From NCBI RefSeq assembly GCF_900112685.1, contig NZ_FOMS01000016.1, positions 22,313-86,312 on the forward strand: a DNA stretch of 64,000 nt, read 5' to 3'. The notes under the pieces were generated by a model that did not search any database, had not been told where the DNA came from, and worked only from the letters and a program-made list of their open reading frames with translations. Of the stretch, positions 21,187 through 30,437 are shown one piece after another (positions within the stretch are counted from its first letter, which is position 1; every line of letters begins with the position of its first letter). Origin of the DNA: Roseivivax sediminis. GTDB taxonomy: Bacteria > Pseudomonadota > Alphaproteobacteria > Rhodobacterales > Rhodobacteraceae. A program made the translations under genes and the position numbers.

Positions 21187-22191
21187 TCAGTGCAGCAGCC
21201 GCCCCATCGCGCCGGCAACATCCGCCATCCGCGCCGAGAAGCCCCATTCGTTGTCGTACCAGGCCAGCACCCGCACCATCCGGCGGCCCACGACCTTGGT
21301 CTGCTCGGGCGCAAAGATCGAGCTTGCGGTCGTGTGGTTGAAGTCGACCGACACCTTGGGTTCGGGATCGTAGTCGAGCACCATGCCCATGTGACCCGAC
21401 GCCGCCTCGCGCACGACCTCGTTGACATCGGCGACGGTCACGTCGCGCCCGGCCTCGAAGGTCAGGTCCACCGCCGAGACGTTCGGCGTCGGCACCCGCA
21501 TCGAGGTTCCGTCGAGCTTGCCGGCAAGGTTCGGCAGCACCTCGCCGAGCGCCTTGGCCGCGCCGGTGGACGTCGGGATCATCGCCATTGCCGCGGCGCG
21601 TGCGCGGTAGAGATCCTTGTGCCGCCGGTCGAGCGTCGGCTGGTCGCCGGTATAAGAGTGGATCGTGGTCATGATCCCGCTCTCGATGCCGATCCCCTCG
21701 TCCAGAACCTTGGCCAGCGGCGCGAGGCAGTTGGTCGTGCAGGACCCGTTCGAGATCATCCTCTCGTCCGGGGTCAGCGCCCGGTGGTTCACGCCGTAAA
21801 CAACCGTGCGGTCGACATTGCTGGCCGGTGCGGAGATCAGCACCTTCTTGGCGCCGCGACTCAGGTGCACGCCGGCCTTGGCGCCGTCGTTGAAATTCCC
21901 GGTGCATTCCAGCACCACATCGCAACCCGACCAGTCGAGCGCCTCGGGATCGTAACTCGACATCACCTGGATCGGCCCACGCCCGAGGTCGAGCGTGTCG
22001 CCCGACACGGTGACAGGCCCCGCGAACCGGCCGTGCACGCTGTCGTAGCGCATCAGGTGCGCGTGGGTGTCGATGTCGCCGGGCGCGTTGACGCGCACCA
22101 CCGCGACGTCGTTCCGCGCGCTCTCGGCGATGTGCGCCAGCGTGCAACGGCCGATCCGGCCGAATCCGTTGATCCCGAGAGTGACGGTCAT
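21187..22191 (-). CDS. Glyceraldehyde-3-phosphate dehydrogenase, GapB-like (probably NADP-linked)
   Basis: This 334-residue enzyme interconverts glyceraldehyde-3-phosphate and 1,3-bisphosphoglycerate. The NAD-fold entry GINGFGRIGR, the active-site SNGSCTTNCLAPL (catalytic Cys near 153) and the PTSTGAAKALGEV phosphate site are all intact. The coenzyme-specifying positions differ from glycolytic GAPDH: the usual Asp after the second strand (IND) is Ala here (VNAPGD), and the LP pair of the S-loop is RR (DRRHKDLYRAR). These changes resemble those of NADP-using GapB and chloroplast enzymes, so a gluconeogenic role is likely. The start at 22191 fits the family. A possible operator lies 90-130 bases upstream. 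Confidence 0.94.
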   Translation of the reverse strand: MTVTLGINGFGRIGRCTLAHIAESARNDVAVVRVNAPGDIDTHAHLMRYDSVHGRFAGPVTVSGDTLDLGRGPIQVMSSYDPEALDWSGCDVVLECTGNFNDGAKAGVHLSRGAKKVLISAPASNVDRTVVYGVNHRALTPDERMISNGSCTTNCLAPLAKVLDEGIGIESGIMTTIHSYTGDQPTLDRRHKDLYRARAAAMAMIPTSTGAAKALGEVLPNLAGKLDGTSMRVPTPNVSAVDLTFEAGRDVTVADVNEVVREAASGHMGMVLDYDPEPKVSVDFNHTTASSIFAPEQTKVVGRRMVRVLAWYDNEWGFSARMADVAGAMGRLLH

Positions 22192-22277
22192 GGGCTCTGG
22201 TCCTCGCTGTGGGCAATCGGCCTTCCGATAGCCGGACGAGGCGTTGGCGAAAAGGCGAAAATCGAACACAGGCAATA

Positions 22278-22320
22278 TGTTAGCGTTAAACGCGTGGTCG
22301 CCGGGCATGGTTGCGCTAAC
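22278..22320. promoter_or_regulatory. Paired inverted motifs upstream of gap
   Basis: TGTTAGCGTTAAAC at 22278-22291 is near-palindromic, and an inverted copy of its GTTAGCG core occurs as CGCTAAC at 22314-22320. They lie in the 165-base divergent region between gap (minus) and the DoxX gene (plus). They resemble TGTTAACGNTAACA-type sites of LacI-family regulators of central carbon metabolism (CceR type) known from Rhodobacter; that link is an inference from memory. Confidence 0.45.
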
Positions 22321-22356
22321 CTTGGCGCGCATCGGCAGCAGGGGCAGGGGGAACGC

Positions 22357-22725
22357 GTGGGGGACATCGCCGTATTCGTCGGACGGCTTCTGATCGCGGC
22401 GTTGTTCGCGGCCGGATTCGCGCAGAAGATTGCCGATCCCGGTGCCGCGACGGTGCTTCTGACCGACCGGGGACTGCCTGGCGTTCTGGTCTGGCCGGCG
22501 GCGGCGTTCAACCTAGGGGCGGCGCTCGCGCTTGTCGCCGGGTGGCGGGTGACGCCGGTCGCGGCACTTCTCGCGTTCTACTGCGCCATCACCAGCCTGT
22601 TTCACCTTGTGCCGGAGGATCCCTGGCAGATGAGTATCTTCGTCAAGAACTGGGCGATCGCCGGGGGGTGCCTGTGCCTCGCGGCGCAGGGTGGCGGCCG
22701 GTACCGGATCGCCCGCTTGCGCTGA
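22357..22725 (+). CDS. DoxX family membrane protein
   Basis: This 122-residue protein has four hydrophobic segments and the DoxX-like pattern GRLLIAALFAAGFAQKI near the N-terminus and WAIAGGCLCLAA near the C-terminus. Such small inner-membrane proteins have been linked to oxidative-stress complexes and quinone chemistry in other bacteria, but the role here is unknown. Translation probably starts with GTG at 22357, behind a G-rich ribosome site. The frame is open far upstream across the gap region, which is an artefact of composition. It is divergent from gap and precedes the DUF808 gene by 54 bases. Confidence 0.75.
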   Translation: MGDIAVFVGRLLIAALFAAGFAQKIADPGAATVLLTDRGLPGVLVWPAAAFNLGAALALVAGWRVTPVAALLAFYCAITSLFHLVPEDPWQMSIFVKNWAIAGGCLCLAAQGGGRYRIARLR

Positions 22726-22779
22726 ACGTGCCGGGCGCTAGGCTTGCGCACAACACGGGACGGGCAGGGATCTTGGGCA

Positions 22780-23748
22780 ATGAGCGGACTTCTGGCGCTA
22801 CTCGACGACGTGGCGGCGATCGCCAAGGTGGCGGCGGCCTCCGTCGATGATGTCGCCACTCAGGCCGTAAAGGCCGGCTCGAAAGCCGCCGGCGCGATGA
22901 TCGACGACGCCGCGGTCACGCCGAAATACGTCACCGGCTTTCCGCCGGCGCGAGAATTGCCGATCATCTGGAAAATCGCCCGCGGATCGCTGTTCAACAA
23001 GCTGGTGTTTCTCCTGCCGGCGGGGCTGCTGCTGTCGGCCTTCGCGCCCTGGCTGATCCCGCCGCTGCTTATGCTCGGCGGCGCCTATCTGTGTTTCGAA
23101 GGGGCGGAGAAACTGCACCACGCCCTCTTCCACGACAAGACACATGACCCGGACCCGAAGGAGCAGAAGCTCGACGCCCAGCACCTCGAGGAACAGAAGG
23201 TCGCCGGCGCGATCAAGACCGATTTCATCCTGTCGGCCGAGATCATGACCATCGCGCTTGCGGCGATTCCCGCAAGCGGGTTCTGGATGGAGGCGGCGAC
23301 GCTTGCCGCCGTGGCACTTCTGATCACGGCGGCGGTCTACGGGGCGGTGGCGCTTCTCGTGAAAATGGACGATATCGGGCTGTGGATGGCACAGACGGCG
23401 CGAAGCGGGGCCGGTCGGTCGATGGGCCGCGGAATCGTCAAGGCCATGCCGGCCGTGATGACGACGCTGGCGGTGGTGGGCACCGCGGCGATGCTCTGGG
23501 TCGGCGGATCGATCATCGTGCACGGGCTTGCGCAGATGGGCTGGCACACCCCGGAAGAGGTGATCCATTCCATCGCCGTGTCCGCGACGCGTGTCTTCCC
23601 CGAAGGCGCGCACGGCGCCGCCGAATGGATCGTCACCGCCTTCTGTGACGGCGTCCTGGGCGTCGCGCTCGGCTTCGTGCTGATCCCGATCGGCACGAAG
23701 ATCATCGGCCCGATCTGGTCGTCCGTGTTTGGCGGCAAGGCGGCCTGA
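22780..23748 (+). CDS. DUF808 (YedI-type) inner-membrane protein
   Basis: This 322-residue protein starts with the family signature MSGLLALLDDVAAIAKVAA and has the adjacent alanine-rich DDVATQAVKAGSKAAG helix. It has about six to seven hydrophobic segments, and a charged loop (DKTHDPDPKEQKLD, about residues 117-130) lies after the second. The length is normal. The family has no established biochemical function. The ATG at 22780 is chosen because the signature begins there. It is followed by a 315-base gap that contains the Pho box of pstS, so it is not part of the phosphate operon. Confidence 0.88.
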   Translation: MSGLLALLDDVAAIAKVAAASVDDVATQAVKAGSKAAGAMIDDAAVTPKYVTGFPPARELPIIWKIARGSLFNKLVFLLPAGLLLSAFAPWLIPPLLMLGGAYLCFEGAEKLHHALFHDKTHDPDPKEQKLDAQHLEEQKVAGAIKTDFILSAEIMTIALAAIPASGFWMEAATLAAVALLITAAVYGAVALLVKMDDIGLWMAQTARSGAGRSMGRGIVKAMPAVMTTLAVVGTAAMLWVGGSIIVHGLAQMGWHTPEEVIHSIAVSATRVFPEGAHGAAEWIVTAFCDGVLGVALGFVLIPIGTKIIGPIWSSVFGGKAA

Positions 23749-23950
23749 CCGGCGTAACTTGCCCAGCGGGTGGCGACTCGCCCCGGCAGCAGGATCATCG
23801 GTGCCGGTTTCCCTGGCGGTCATGCCTCCATGTCGGTCGGGCGGCTCGTCGCGACATGCTACCTTTCGCGCGGCCCGAAATAGCGCCGTCTGTGCGATCC
23901 GCCCGGAACCTTCCGGAAGTTTCCGCCGCGTCGCCCGCATGACACGCCCG
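23749..23950. other. Intergenic DNA upstream of the Pho box
   Basis: No gene is seen. An uninterrupted inverted repeat (CGGAACCTTCC followed by GGAAGTTTCCG, 10 of 11 positions matching) lies at 23904-23925 and could form a hairpin ending the DUF808 transcript or bind a regulator. No T-run follows it. Confidence 0.5.
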
Positions 23951-23983
23951 GCTTCATAAAACTGTTACATCACTGTCACAAAA
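23951..23983 (+). promoter_or_regulatory. Pho box (three 11-bp units) of the pst operon
   Basis: Three 11-base units stand in tandem: GCTTCATAAAA, CTGTTACATCA and CTGTCACAAAA. Units two and three match the PhoB half-site CTGTYAC with A/T-rich spacers, and unit one is weaker. The site ends 80 bases before pstS, which is followed by pstCAB-phoU-phoB, so the operon should be induced by phosphate starvation and autoregulated through PhoB. Confidence 0.82.
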
Positions 23984-24063
23984 GGATAGCCCACGGGATC
24001 TAGCGGTGGCGCCGAGGCCATCGGGGGATGGCCCTGACGATTCATGTCAAACAGGAGTTCTCC

Positions 24064-25107
24064 ATGAAATCCGTTACGCTGACCGCGTCCGCGCTGGCCA
24101 TCGCCGTTGCCGCACCGGCCTTCGCTCAGTCGCGCGAGAACGTGCAGGTCGCCGGTTCGTCGACCGTGCTGCCCTACGCGTCGATCGTGGCCGAAGCCTT
24201 CGGCGAAAACACCGACTTCCCGACCCCGGTCGTCGAATCGGGCGGCTCCTCGGCGGGCCTCGCACGTTTCTGCGAAGGCGTGGGCGAGAACAGCATCGAC
24301 ATCGCCAACGCATCGCGCGCGATCCGCGACGGCGAAGTCGAGACCTGCGCCGAGAACGGCGTGGAAGAGATCATCGAAGTGCGCATCGGCTATGACGGCA
24401 TCGTCTTTGCCAGCCAGCAGTCGGGCCCCGAGTTCACCGCGTTCGAGCCCTCCGACTGGTTCTCGGCCCTGGCCGCCGAGATCCCGCAGGACGGCGAGAT
24501 GGTGTCCAACCCCAACTCGACCTGGGCGGACGTGAACGGCGATCTGCCCGACGTCGAGATCTCGGCCTTCATCCCGGGCACCAAGCACGGCACCCGCGAA
24601 GTCTTCGAGGAAAACGTCCTGCTGCAGGGCTGCGAGGACACCGGCGCCTATGACCAGATGGTCGAGGCGGGCATGTCCGAGGACGACGCGGAAAGTGCCT
24701 GCATGGCGGTCCGCACCGACGGCGCCTCGGTCGACATCGACGGCGACTACACCGAGACACTCGCGCGGATCGAATCCAACCCCGACGGCATCGGCGTCTT
24801 CGGCCTGGCGTTCTACGAGAACAACACCGACACCCTGAAGGTCGCCACCATGGGCGGCGTCGAGCCCTCGACCGAGACCATCGCGTCGGGCGAATACCCG
24901 GTGTCGCGGCCGCTGTTCTTCTACATCAAGAAGGCGCATATCGGCGTGATCCCCGGGCTGAAGGAGTTCGCGTCCTTCTTCGTCTCCGACGAGATCGCCG
25001 GCCCGGGCGGCCCGCTCGCCAATTACGGCCTCGTCCCGGATCCGGAACTCGCCGACACCCAGTCGAAGATCGAGAACGAGACCACGCTGGGCGACGAGCA
25101 GTCCTGA
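24064..25107 (+). CDS. pstS: Phosphate-binding periplasmic protein PstS
   Basis: This 347-residue protein captures inorganic phosphate in the periplasm. A Sec signal peptide ends in PAFA-QS (cleavage about residue 21). The mature protein carries the phosphate-contact pattern VAGSSTVLPYASIVAEAF near its N-terminus, and ESGGSSAG and ISAFIPGTKHGTRE further on. The sequence is strongly acidic, as in marine relatives. The ATG at 24064 follows an AGGAG ribosome site. A Pho box lies upstream, and a strong GC hairpin separates it from pstC, consistent with higher expression of the binding protein than of the permeases. Confidence 0.95.
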   Translation: MKSVTLTASALAIAVAAPAFAQSRENVQVAGSSTVLPYASIVAEAFGENTDFPTPVVESGGSSAGLARFCEGVGENSIDIANASRAIRDGEVETCAENGVEEIIEVRIGYDGIVFASQQSGPEFTAFEPSDWFSALAAEIPQDGEMVSNPNSTWADVNGDLPDVEISAFIPGTKHGTREVFEENVLLQGCEDTGAYDQMVEAGMSEDDAESACMAVRTDGASVDIDGDYTETLARIESNPDGIGVFGLAFYENNTDTLKVATMGGVEPSTETIASGEYPVSRPLFFYIKKAHIGVIPGLKEFASFFVSDEIAGPGGPLANYGLVPDPELADTQSKIENETTLGDEQS

Positions 25108-25127
25108 TCGACTGAGGACGCTTTTCC

Positions 25128-25152
25128 GGGGGGCGGCCGGTCGCCGCCCCCC
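25128..25152 (+). terminator. Intercistronic hairpin between pstS and pstC (attenuator or mRNA stabiliser)
   Basis: A perfect 9-bp stem (GGGGGGCGG at 25128-25136, CCGCCCCCC at 25144-25152) with a seven-base loop is followed by the T-rich stretch TACGTCTTTCAGGTTCTTTC. It is a leaky terminator or 3' stabiliser that would keep pstS message in excess over pstCAB. Confidence 0.65.
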
Positions 25153-25219
25153 TACGTCTTTCAGGTTCTTTCAGAGACCCGATTTCGAGACACGATAACA
25201 AGGCGGAGTGGGGACGCGA

Positions 25220-26683
25220 ATGACGACATCTTTGCTGGTACTCATCGTCCTTGCGCTGGGGGTCGGAGGCTACATCGTCGGCCGAGCCCGAGCGCTGCGG
25301 GGCGTCGGGGGCGATCAGCGCAAGCTGCATTCGCTGCCCTCGTACTACGGCACCAACGTGGCGATGAAGGCCATCGTGCCGGCGCTTCTGGTCATGCTGG
25401 TCTGGCTGCTGGCGCAGCCGCTCGTGGTCGAAAGCTCCGTCCGCGGCGATCTACAGGAAGAAAGCGTGCGGCAGGACCGTTCCGTCAGCCTGATGATGTC
25501 GGATGTCCGGCGCCTGGCAAATGGGCTCGACGTGGCGGTGGAGAGCGGGATGATGACGCGCGAGCGCGCCGCCAACATGCGCACCGAGTTCACAGACGTG
25601 CGCGAACGCCTGGGAGAGGCGGGCGTCGCGCTCGGCTCCGCCGTGACCTCTCCGGTGCTGCGCGCCGCGCAGAAGTATCGCGCGCTGAGCGAGACGGGCG
25701 ATCTGCTACGCACCGGGATCGTCCTTGCGCTGGCGGTAGCGGGGCTCGGCTGGGGCATAAGGAACAGCACGCCCGAGTATCGCGCCCGCAACGTGGTGGA
25801 GACGGGCGTGCGGATCCTTCTGATCCTGGCCTCCTGCATCGCCATCCTGACGACGGTCGGCATCGTGCTGAGCCTGGTGTTCAACACCATCGAGTTCTTC
25901 CGCATCTACCCGGCCAGCGACTTCTTCTTCTCGACCACCTGGTCGCCGTCCTTCGGCGGCGGATCGGAGCTCGGCATCCTGCCGCTGCTCTGGGGCACGC
26001 TCTACATCTCGCTCATCGCGCTGATCGTGGCGGTGCCGGTGGGGCTCTTCACCGCGATCTACCTGTCGGAATACGCGTCCAAGCGGGTGCGGTCGGTCGC
26101 CAAGCCGGCGATCGAGATTCTCGCCGGGATCCCGACCATCGTTTACGGTCTCTTCGCGCTTCTGACGATCGGGCCGCTTCTGCTGTCGGTTTTCGGCGAC
26201 AGTACGGTCGGATGGATGGACGCGGGCACGGCGGTGATGACGGCCGGCATCGCGATGGGGATCATGCTGATCCCGTTCGTCTCTTCGCTGTCGGACGACA
26301 TCATCAACGCGGTACCCCAGGCGATGCGCGACGGCTCCTACGGGCTCGGCGCGACGCAGTCGGAGACGATCAAGCAGGTGATCCTGCCGGCGGCGCTGCC
26401 GGGGATCGTCGGCGCGGTCCTGCTGGCGGCCTCGCGCGCCATCGGCGAGACGATGATCGTCGTGCTCGGCGCCGGCGCGGCCGCGCGGCTCAGCCTCAAC
26501 CCGTTCGAGGCGATGACCACGGTGACCGCCAAGATCGTCAGCCAGCTCACCGGTGACAGCGACTTCGGCTCGCCCGAGGCGCTGGTGGCCTTCGCCCTCG
26601 GCATGACGCTCTTCGTCGTCACGCTCGGGCTCAACGTCCTTGCCCTCTACATCGTCCGCAAGTACCGGGAGCAGTACGAATGA
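25220..26683 (+). CDS. pstC: Phosphate ABC transporter permease PstC
   Basis: This 487-residue inner-membrane permease forms the phosphate channel with PstA. It is of the long alphaproteobacterial type: an N-terminal extension with two to three hydrophobic segments and a periplasmic/coiled region precedes the usual six-segment permease core. The core has the EAA loop near residue 370 (AMRDGSYGLGATQSETIKQ) and the family strand AIYLSEYAS. The ATG at 25220 is chosen over an in-frame GTG twelve bases earlier. Its stop overlaps the start of pstA (ATGA). Confidence 0.93.
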   Translation: MTTSLLVLIVLALGVGGYIVGRARALRGVGGDQRKLHSLPSYYGTNVAMKAIVPALLVMLVWLLAQPLVVESSVRGDLQEESVRQDRSVSLMMSDVRRLANGLDVAVESGMMTRERAANMRTEFTDVRERLGEAGVALGSAVTSPVLRAAQKYRALSETGDLLRTGIVLALAVAGLGWGIRNSTPEYRARNVVETGVRILLILASCIAILTTVGIVLSLVFNTIEFFRIYPASDFFFSTTWSPSFGGGSELGILPLLWGTLYISLIALIVAVPVGLFTAIYLSEYASKRVRSVAKPAIEILAGIPTIVYGLFALLTIGPLLLSVFGDSTVGWMDAGTAVMTAGIAMGIMLIPFVSSLSDDIINAVPQAMRDGSYGLGATQSETIKQVILPAALPGIVGAVLLAASRAIGETMIVVLGAGAAARLSLNPFEAMTTVTAKIVSQLTGDSDFGSPEALVAFALGMTLFVVTLGLNVLALYIVRKYREQYE

Positions 26684-28020
26684 CCGACGCAACCGCAAAC
26701 GCCGCCCCGGCTGCGGGACGCCGCACGTCCAAGTCGATCATCGAGACCGACGCGAACACCCGCAAGCGCAACGCCGCCGAAGCCCGCTTCCGCTATTACG
26801 GCATGGCCGCCATCGGCGTCGGTCTGTTCTTCCTCTGCGCGCTGACATTCTCCATCCTGCGTTCGGGTCTGCCGGCCTTCACCGAAACGGCGGTCACCGT
26901 CGACTTCACGCTCAGCCAGGAGCAGTTCGACGAGGCCGAGGGCCAGGTGCTGAAGACCGCCGCCTACGAAGGCTTCTTCGTGCGCGAGCTTCAGGCAGAA
27001 CTGAACGAGGAAGGCGCCTCCGACGTCGAGGTGTCCGAGGCGGCGGTCGGCCGGATCATGGGCAAGGTGGGCAGCCAGATCCGCGAGTTTTACCGCGCCA
27101 ATCCTGACCGGCTTGGCGAAGAGGTGTCGTTCACCTTGCCCGCGTCCAGCCGGGTCGACCGCTACCTCAATGGCAATCTGTCGCGCGAACAACTGACCAA
27201 CAGCCGGTTCCTGGAACCCGACGACCTGGACATCGTCGACGGCCTTGTCGAAAGCGGCGTCATGGTCAACGCCTTCGACTGGGGCTTCATCACCGGCACC
27301 GATTCCGGTGTGGACAACCCCGGCGGCGCGGGCCTTGGCGCCTCCATCATGGGCTCGTTCTTCATGATGCTGGTGGTGCTGGTGCTGGCGCTGCCGATCG
27401 GGGTCGCGGCGTCGATCTACCTCGAGGAATTCGCGCCGCAGAACAAGTTCACCGACCTCATCGAGATCAACATCTCGAACCTCGCGGCGGTGCCCTCGAT
27501 CGTCTTCGGCATTCTCGGCCTCGCGGTGTTCATCCAGTTCGCGCACCTGCCGCAATCGGCGCCGCTGGTGGGCGGTCTGGTGCTGACACTGATGACCTTG
27601 CCGACGATCATCATCTCGACTCGCGCATCGCTGAAATCGGTGCCGCCGTCGATCCGGGCCGCCGCGCTCGGCGTCGGGGCCTCGAAGATGCAGTCGGTGT
27701 TCCACCACGTCCTGCCGCTGGCCATGCCGGGGATCCTGACCGGCACGATCATCGGGCTCGCGCAGGCGCTCGGCGAGACGGCGCCGCTGCTGCTGATCGG
27801 CATGGTCGGCTACGTCGCGCGCCAGCATCCCGACGGGCTCGCCTCGGGCCTGCTCGACCCGAACTCGGCGATGCCGGCGCAGATCTACACCTGGGCCGCA
27901 CGGTCCGATCCGGCCTTCTACGAAAAGGCCTGGGGCGGGATCATCATTCTTCTGGTATTCCTGCTCTTCATGAATGCAATCGCCATCATCCTGCGCCGCC
28001 GCTTCGAGCGCCGTTGGTAA
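26680..28020 (+). CDS. pstA: Phosphate ABC transporter permease PstA
   Basis: This 446-residue permease partners PstC. After a charged, probably cytoplasmic N-terminus it has one membrane segment (about residues 45-70), a large periplasmic insertion of about 150 residues (to about 220), and then the permease core with [10 protein letters not shown] and the EAA loop [21 protein letters not shown] (about residues 325-345). This long form is normal in alphaproteobacteria. The start ATG overlaps the pstC stop (ATGA), showing translational coupling. pstB follows after 11 bases. Confidence 0.93.
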   Translation: MTDATANAAPAAGRRTSKSIIETDANTRKRNAAEARFRYYGMAAIGVGLFFLCALTFSILRSGLPAFTETAVTVDFTLSQEQFDEAEGQVLKTAAYEGFFVRELQAELNEEGASDVEVSEAAVGRIMGKVGSQIREFYRANPDRLGEEVSFTLPASSRVDRYLNGNLSREQLTNSRFLEPDDLDIVDGLVESGVMVNAFDWGFITGTDSGVDNPGGAGLGASIMGSFFMMLVVLVLALPIGVAASIYLEEFAPQNKFTDLIEINISNLAAVPSIVFGILGLAVFIQFAHLPQSAPLVGGLVLTLMTLPTIIISTRASLKSVPPSIRAAALGVGASKMQSVFHHVLPLAMPGILTGTIIGLAQALGETAPLLLIGMVGYVARQHPDGLASGLLDPNSAMPAQIYTWAARSDPAFYEKAWGGIIILLVFLLFMNAIAIILRRRFERRW

Positions 28021-28031
28021 GGAGTAGACCC

Positions 28032-28835
28032 ATGTATGACGCGGATCACAATCGCACGGAGAGCCGGGTGAGCCAGAACGAGATCAAGATCAGCTCCAGG
28101 AACGTGCAGGTCTATTACGGCGACAACCACGCCATCAAGGACGTGGATGTCGACATCGAAGATCGCCTCGTCACCGCCTTCATCGGCCCGTCGGGCTGCG
28201 GCAAGTCGACCTTCCTGCGCTGCCTCAACCGGATGAACGACACGATTCCGATCTGCCGGGTCGAGGGCGACATCCACATCGACGGCGAGGACATCTACGA
28301 CAAGCGCGTTGATCCGGTGCAGCTGCGCGCCAAGGTCGGCATGGTGTTCCAGAAGCCCAACCCGTTCCCGAAGTCGATCTATGACAACGTCGCCTACGGT
28401 CCCAAGATCCACGGGCTCGCCAAGAACAAGTCCGAGCTCGACGACATCGTAGAGCGGGCGCTGAAACGCGCGGCCATCTGGGATGAGGTGAAGGACCGGC
28501 TCGACGCGTCGGGCACTGGGCTGTCGGGCGGTCAGCAGCAGCGCCTGTGCATCGCCCGCGCCGTGGCGACCGAACCCGAGGTCCTTCTGATGGACGAGCC
28601 GTGCTCGGCGCTCGACCCGATCGCCACCGGTCAGGTCGAGGAGCTGATCGACGAGCTGAAACAGAACTACTCGGTGGTGATCGTCACCCACTCCATGCAG
28701 CAGGCGGCGCGGGTGAGCCAGAAGACGGCGTTCTTCCACCTCGGAAACCTCGTGGAGTACGGCGAGACCGAGAAGATCTTCACCAACCCGCAGGACAGCC
28801 GCACCGAAAGTTACATCACCGGCCGTATCGGCTGA
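28032..28835 (+). CDS. pstB: Phosphate ABC transporter ATP-binding protein PstB
   Basis: This 267-residue ATPase energises phosphate uptake. Walker A (GPSGCGKST) is at residues 52-60, the Q-loop in [16 protein letters not shown], the signature [14 protein letters not shown] and Walker B ([12 protein letters not shown]) follow, with the switch His in [13 protein letters not shown]. These are the exact PstB forms. The ATG at 28032 follows a GGAG ribosome site. phoU begins 13 bases after the stop. Confidence 0.97.
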   Translation: MYDADHNRTESRVSQNEIKISSRNVQVYYGDNHAIKDVDVDIEDRLVTAFIGPSGCGKSTFLRCLNRMNDTIPICRVEGDIHIDGEDIYDKRVDPVQLRAKVGMVFQKPNPFPKSIYDNVAYGPKIHGLAKNKSELDDIVERALKRAAIWDEVKDRLDASGTGLSGGQQQRLCIARAVATEPEVLLMDEPCSALDPIATGQVEELIDELKQNYSVVIVTHSMQQAARVSQKTAFFHLGNLVEYGETEKIFTNPQDSRTESYITGRIG

Positions 28836-28848
28836 CGAGAGAGGCTCC

Positions 28849-29601
28849 ATGTCCCAGGAACTTAGCAAGCACATCGTGTCGTCCTTCGACCGCGACCTCG
28901 AAGGGATCCAGGCGCATATCATGAAGATGGGCGGTCTCGTGGAGACCGCCATCCGCGACGCCGCCAAGAGCCTCGAGACCCGTGACGAGGAGCTGGCCGA
29001 AGACGTGCGGCGCCGCGACGCGTCGGTCGACGAACTGGAGCGCGTGATCAATGACGAGGCGGCGCGGGTGATCGCTCTCCGCGCGCCTGCGGCCTCGGAC
29101 CTGCGCGTCGCGCTGTCGGTGTTGCGGATGTCCAACAACCTCGAACGGATCGGCGACCTGGCCAAGAACATGGCCAAGCGCACCGGCGTTCTGGTGCAGC
29201 TGCAGCCGATCGACGGCGCCGCGGCGAGCCTGCGGCGGATGGCGCGCGAGGTGGAGCTGATGCTCAAGGACGCGCTCGACTGCTACATCCAGCGCGACGC
29301 CGAACTGGCGCGCGACGTGATCGAGCGCGACCGCGATGTCGACCAGATGTACAACACAGCATTCCGCGAGTTCCTGACCTTCATGCTGGAGGATCCGCGC
29401 AACATCACTGCATGCATGCATCTGCACTTCATTGCCAAGAACGTGGAGCGGATGGGCGATCATGTCACCGGCATCGCCGAGCAGGTGATCTTCCTCACCG
29501 AGGGGTCGATCCCGGCGGACAAGCGGCCCAAGGCGGATGCGACCTCGACCGATGCGCGGTTCTCCCCCGAGGTCGGTGAAGTGTCAGGGACAGAGGACTG
29601 A
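28849..29601 (+). CDS. phoU: Phosphate signalling regulator PhoU
   Basis: This 250-residue cytoplasmic protein links the Pst transporter to the PhoR/PhoB signalling pathway and restrains PhoB when phosphate is plentiful. Two PhoU repeats of three helices each are visible, with the conserved metal-binding patterns RMSNNLERIGDLAKN (about residues 87-101) and NVERMGDHVTGIAEQV (about 200-215). The C-terminal 30 residues form a charged tail that is variable in the family. It lies between pstB and phoB in the usual order. Only three bases separate its stop from phoB. Confidence 0.95.
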   Translation: MSQELSKHIVSSFDRDLEGIQAHIMKMGGLVETAIRDAAKSLETRDEELAEDVRRRDASVDELERVINDEAARVIALRAPAASDLRVALSVLRMSNNLERIGDLAKNMAKRTGVLVQLQPIDGAAASLRRMAREVELMLKDALDCYIQRDAELARDVIERDRDVDQMYNTAFREFLTFMLEDPRNITACMHLHFIAKNVERMGDHVTGIAEQVIFLTEGSIPADKRPKADATSTDARFSPEVGEVSGTED

Positions 29602-29604
29602 CGG

Positions 29605-30294
29605 ATGCCGGCCGATCAGCCGATGGTTCTCGTCGTGGAGGACGAGGAGGCGCAGCGCGAGGTGCTGGGCTACAACCTTGAGGCCGAGGGCTTCCGGGTG
29701 TCGAAAGCCGCGAACGGGGAAGAGGCGCTGCTTCTGGTGTCGGAGGAGAACCCCGACATCATCGTGCTGGACTGGATGCTGCCCAAGACCAGCGGCATCG
29801 AGGTGTGTCGGCAGCTGAAATCCAGGCCAGAGACCCGCGGTGTGCCGGTCATAATGCTCTCGGCCCGCTCCGAGGAGGTCGACAAGGTGCGCGGGCTGGA
29901 GACCGGTGCGGACGATTACGTCGTGAAGCCGTATTCGGTGATCGAGCTGATGGCGCGGGTGCGCGCGCAGCTGCGCCGCACGCGGCCGGCGGCGGCGGGC
30001 ATGCGGCTGGAATACGAGGACATCGTGCTCGATTCCGAGACACACCGGGTCACGCGCGACGGCGCGGCGCTGAAGCTGGGGCCGACGGAGTTCCGGCTCC
30101 TGTCGACCTTCATGGAGAAACCGGGCCGGGTCTGGTCGCGTGAGCAGTTGCTGGACCGGGTGTGGGGCCGCGACATCTATGTCGACACGCGCACCGTCGA
30201 CGTGCATATCGGGCGGCTGCGCAAGGCCCTGTGCCAGCACGGCGGGCCCGATCCGCTGCGCACCGTACGCGGCGCGGGCTATGCGCTCGGCTGA
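29605..30294 (+). CDS. phoB: Phosphate regulon response regulator PhoB
   Basis: This 229-residue OmpR-family response regulator activates genes through Pho boxes when phosphorylated. The receiver domain has the acidic pair in VVEDEEA, the phospho-acceptor Asp56 in VLDWMLP, and the Lys in DDYVVKP. The winged-helix DNA-binding domain follows, with FRLLSTFMEKPGRVWSREQL and the recognition segment VDVHIGRLRKAL. No PhoR kinase gene is adjacent in this window, so the cognate sensor is encoded elsewhere. It ends the pst operon. Confidence 0.94.
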   Translation: MPADQPMVLVVEDEEAQREVLGYNLEAEGFRVSKAANGEEALLLVSEENPDIIVLDWMLPKTSGIEVCRQLKSRPETRGVPVIMLSARSEEVDKVRGLETGADDYVVKPYSVIELMARVRAQLRRTRPAAAGMRLEYEDIVLDSETHRVTRDGAALKLGPTEFRLLSTFMEKPGRVWSREQLLDRVWGRDIYVDTRTVDVHIGRLRKALCQHGGPDPLRTVRGAGYALG

Positions 30295-30437
30295 AGCCGG
30301 GTCCGGGGGAGCTCCTCGAGCCCTTGCGGGCTCTCCTCGCCGGCGCGCTGATGCCGCGGTGCGGCAATCGGCCCTTGCCGCGGGCGCGGGGGCCGATACG
30401 TTGGCGGGGAGGCGCACGAAACCGGCGGGACGGCAGC

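Noticed and set aside
20351..22216. Extension of the ornithine cyclodeaminase frame into a 931-residue protein
   Set aside because: The upstream part is antisense or out-of-frame to the lipoprotein and gap genes. The enzyme's natural N-terminus is at 20350.
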